Shown piece by piece: positions 63,159 to 64,000 of a DNA stretch of 64,000 bases (positions are counted from its first letter, which is position 1; every line of letters starts with the position of its first letter). This stretch comes from Cryobacterium flavum (GTDB lineage Bacteria; Actinomycetota; Actinomycetes; Actinomycetales; Microbacteriaceae). The stretch spans positions 1-64,000 of the forward strand of contig NZ_FNIB01000001.1 in the NCBI RefSeq assembly GCF_900103805.1, in the 5' to 3' direction. The notes below the pieces were generated by a model. That model was given only the letters and a program-made list of their open reading frames with translations, was not told the DNA's origin and made no database searches. Position numbers and translations under genes: made by a program.

Positions 63159-63187
63159 GCCCTCTCACTGAGAGCTGCAGTGAGGGC
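63159..63187. terminator. terminator hairpin between ligase and EEP genes
   Basis: GCCCTCTCACTG (63159-63170) pairs with CAGTGAGGGC (63178-63187), with a 2-base bulge and a 7-base loop, in the 142-bp gap between convergent genes. Confidence 0.5.
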
Positions 63188-63214
63188 GCAGTGAAGACGT
63201 GTCAGGGATCGCTT

Positions 63215-64000
63215 TCACTTCTCACCTTTCGGAGGCGATGCCGCGAGATTGACGACGGCCTGCACCGCGGCGTGGTCCGACGGCCAGCCGCCGACATAGC
63301 GCTTCACGTTGATGGCGGCCTTGCGCACGGGGACGCCGGGCGTGACGAGGAGCCAGTCGATGCGTTTGAGATTGCGCTGCGGCGAGCGATAGTTCAAAAA
63401 CGTTCCCCACTCTTCGGTGAGACGTTCGTCTGCTGTGTTCCAGGCATCCAGAAGCAGGCCTTGGCCGGTTAGGCGGTCATAGGGGGCGGTATTCGCATCC
63501 GTATTGAAATCGCCGGTCACCACAGTGGGAAGCTGCGACGCCAACACGATGCGTCGAATTACGTCGGCGGATCGCAGCCGCGAGGTACGGGAGCGGTGGT
63601 CGAAGTGCGTGTTCACGGCCTGGAAATCGACGCCCATGGCGAGATCGTGAAAGACCGCGTCAACGACGACGCGCGGAGTGTGATTGCCCCACGAGGTGGA
63701 GCCCGGCCGCAACGGAGTGTCAGAGAGGGCCGTCTGCTTCCATTCGAGCACGCGCAGTCGACGTGAATCGTAGAAGATCGGGCAGCCTTCCCCGCCCTTG
63801 TTGGCTTCCCGGCCATATCCGATCGAGCGGTAAGGATCGCCGAGCGCGTGGCGCACGAAGTTCGCCTGGTCGAACAGTGCTTCTTGCACGCCGATCAGTG
63901 CGGGCTGTTCCGCCGCGAGCAGACGTTTCAGTATTGGCCGGCGGCGCACCCACCGATCGGGGCTGCGCGGGTTGAGATGCGGCAGGCGCCGACGGATGTT
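63215..64000 (-). CDS. endonuclease/exonuclease/phosphatase family protein (5' end beyond window)
   Basis: The C-terminal 261 residues of an EEP-fold protein; the reading frame is open to the right edge (NIRRRLPHLNPRSPDRW), so the start codon is outside. Motifs are ALIGVQEAL (metal-binding Glu), AVNTHFDHRS, TVVTGDFNTDA (catalytic Asp/Asn) and WPSDHAAVQAVV. It cleaves phosphodiester bonds, in nucleic acid or lipid head groups; which one is not clear. Confidence 0.85.
   Translation of the reverse strand, partial: NIRRRLPHLNPRSPDRWVRRRPILKRLLAAEQPALIGVQEALFDQANFVRHALGDPYRSIGYGREANKGGEGCPIFYDSRRLRVLEWKQTALSDTPLRPGSTSWGNHTPRVVVDAVFHDLAMGVDFQAVNTHFDHRSRTSRLRSADVIRRIVLASQLPTVVTGDFNTDANTAPYDRLTGQGLLLDAWNTADERLTEEWGTFLNYRSPQRNLKRIDWLLVTPGVPVRKAAINVKRYVGGWPSDHAAVQAVVNLAASPPKGEK

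Noticed and set aside
1..64000. Prophage, integrative element or transposon
   Set aside because: No integrase, transposase or phage structural gene, no tRNA-flanked repeats, and uniform codon and GC character by eye.

Overview
The window is high-GC, densely coded actinobacterial chromosome. It is most likely from the family Microbacteriaceae: it carries the small DUF7882 protein typical of that family, DUF3073 and DUF3817 proteins, PurS-type purine synthesis, many leaderless promoters, and an extremely frequent GCGGATGC word. No integrase, transposase, CRISPR array or tRNA gene was seen. The left end is the leader of an rRNA operon that runs off the window on the minus strand.

Layout. 1-0.8 kb: rRNA promoter/leader and two copies of a palindromic repeat. 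0.8-2.6 kb: LtrA membrane protein and DUF7882 protein. 2.7-6.9 kb (minus): lower phenylacetate / beta-oxidation operon (thiolase, 3-hydroxyacyl-CoA dehydrogenase, PaaZ) with a TetR-type operator. 7-9.6 kb (minus): metal-dependent amidohydrolase plus a polytopic transporter-like protein. 9.7-11.9 kb: DEAD-box RNA helicase with a 75-bp tandem repeat in its N-terminal region. 12.2-13.9 kb: acetyltransferase, CobW-type GTPase and zinc-free ribosomal protein L36 around a Zur-like site. 14-16.5 kb: IclR regulator and HutH. 16.6-21.7 kb: M23 peptidase and RND efflux pump, separated by a strong palindromic repeat. 21.7-24.6 kb: MocR/YczE pair and an FMN-type protein. 24.6-31.7 kb: M20 peptidase, CPBP-like protein, DUF4097-PadR operon, KimA-like potassium permease and a flavin monooxygenase. 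31.8-36.5 kb: DUF3073 protein, purM, purF, a small membrane protein and ribokinase. 36.6-40.6 kb: a 1318-residue secreted lamin-tail/calcineurin-like phosphoesterase. 40.8-43.6 kb: sterol-carrier-like protein, purD, purC. 43.7-48.4 kb: VOC protein, TetR regulator and a kynurenine operon (kynA, amidohydrolase, kynU). 48.5-51.5 kb: purS, purQ, a DGPF protein, an ECF42-type sigma factor with an internal deletion, and a DMT exporter. 51.5-54.5 kb: MFS exporter with TetR, and a DUF3817 protein. 54.5-61.2 kb (minus): six-gene phosphonate uptake and oxidation operon. 61.5-64 kb: acyl-CoA ligase and a partial endonuclease/exonuclease/phosphatase-family gene cut by the right edge.

Common themes are catabolic operons paired with a local regulator (phenylacetate, histidine, tryptophan, phosphonate), scattered purine genes, and metal or phosphate stress functions. 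The most unusual elements are two families of long palindromic intergenic repeats, an amidohydrolase sitting where a kynurenine formamidase is expected, the internally deleted sigma factor, a CobW GTPase without its CxCC motif beside zinc-free L36, and a phosphonate operon with a fused PhnE and no transaminase.
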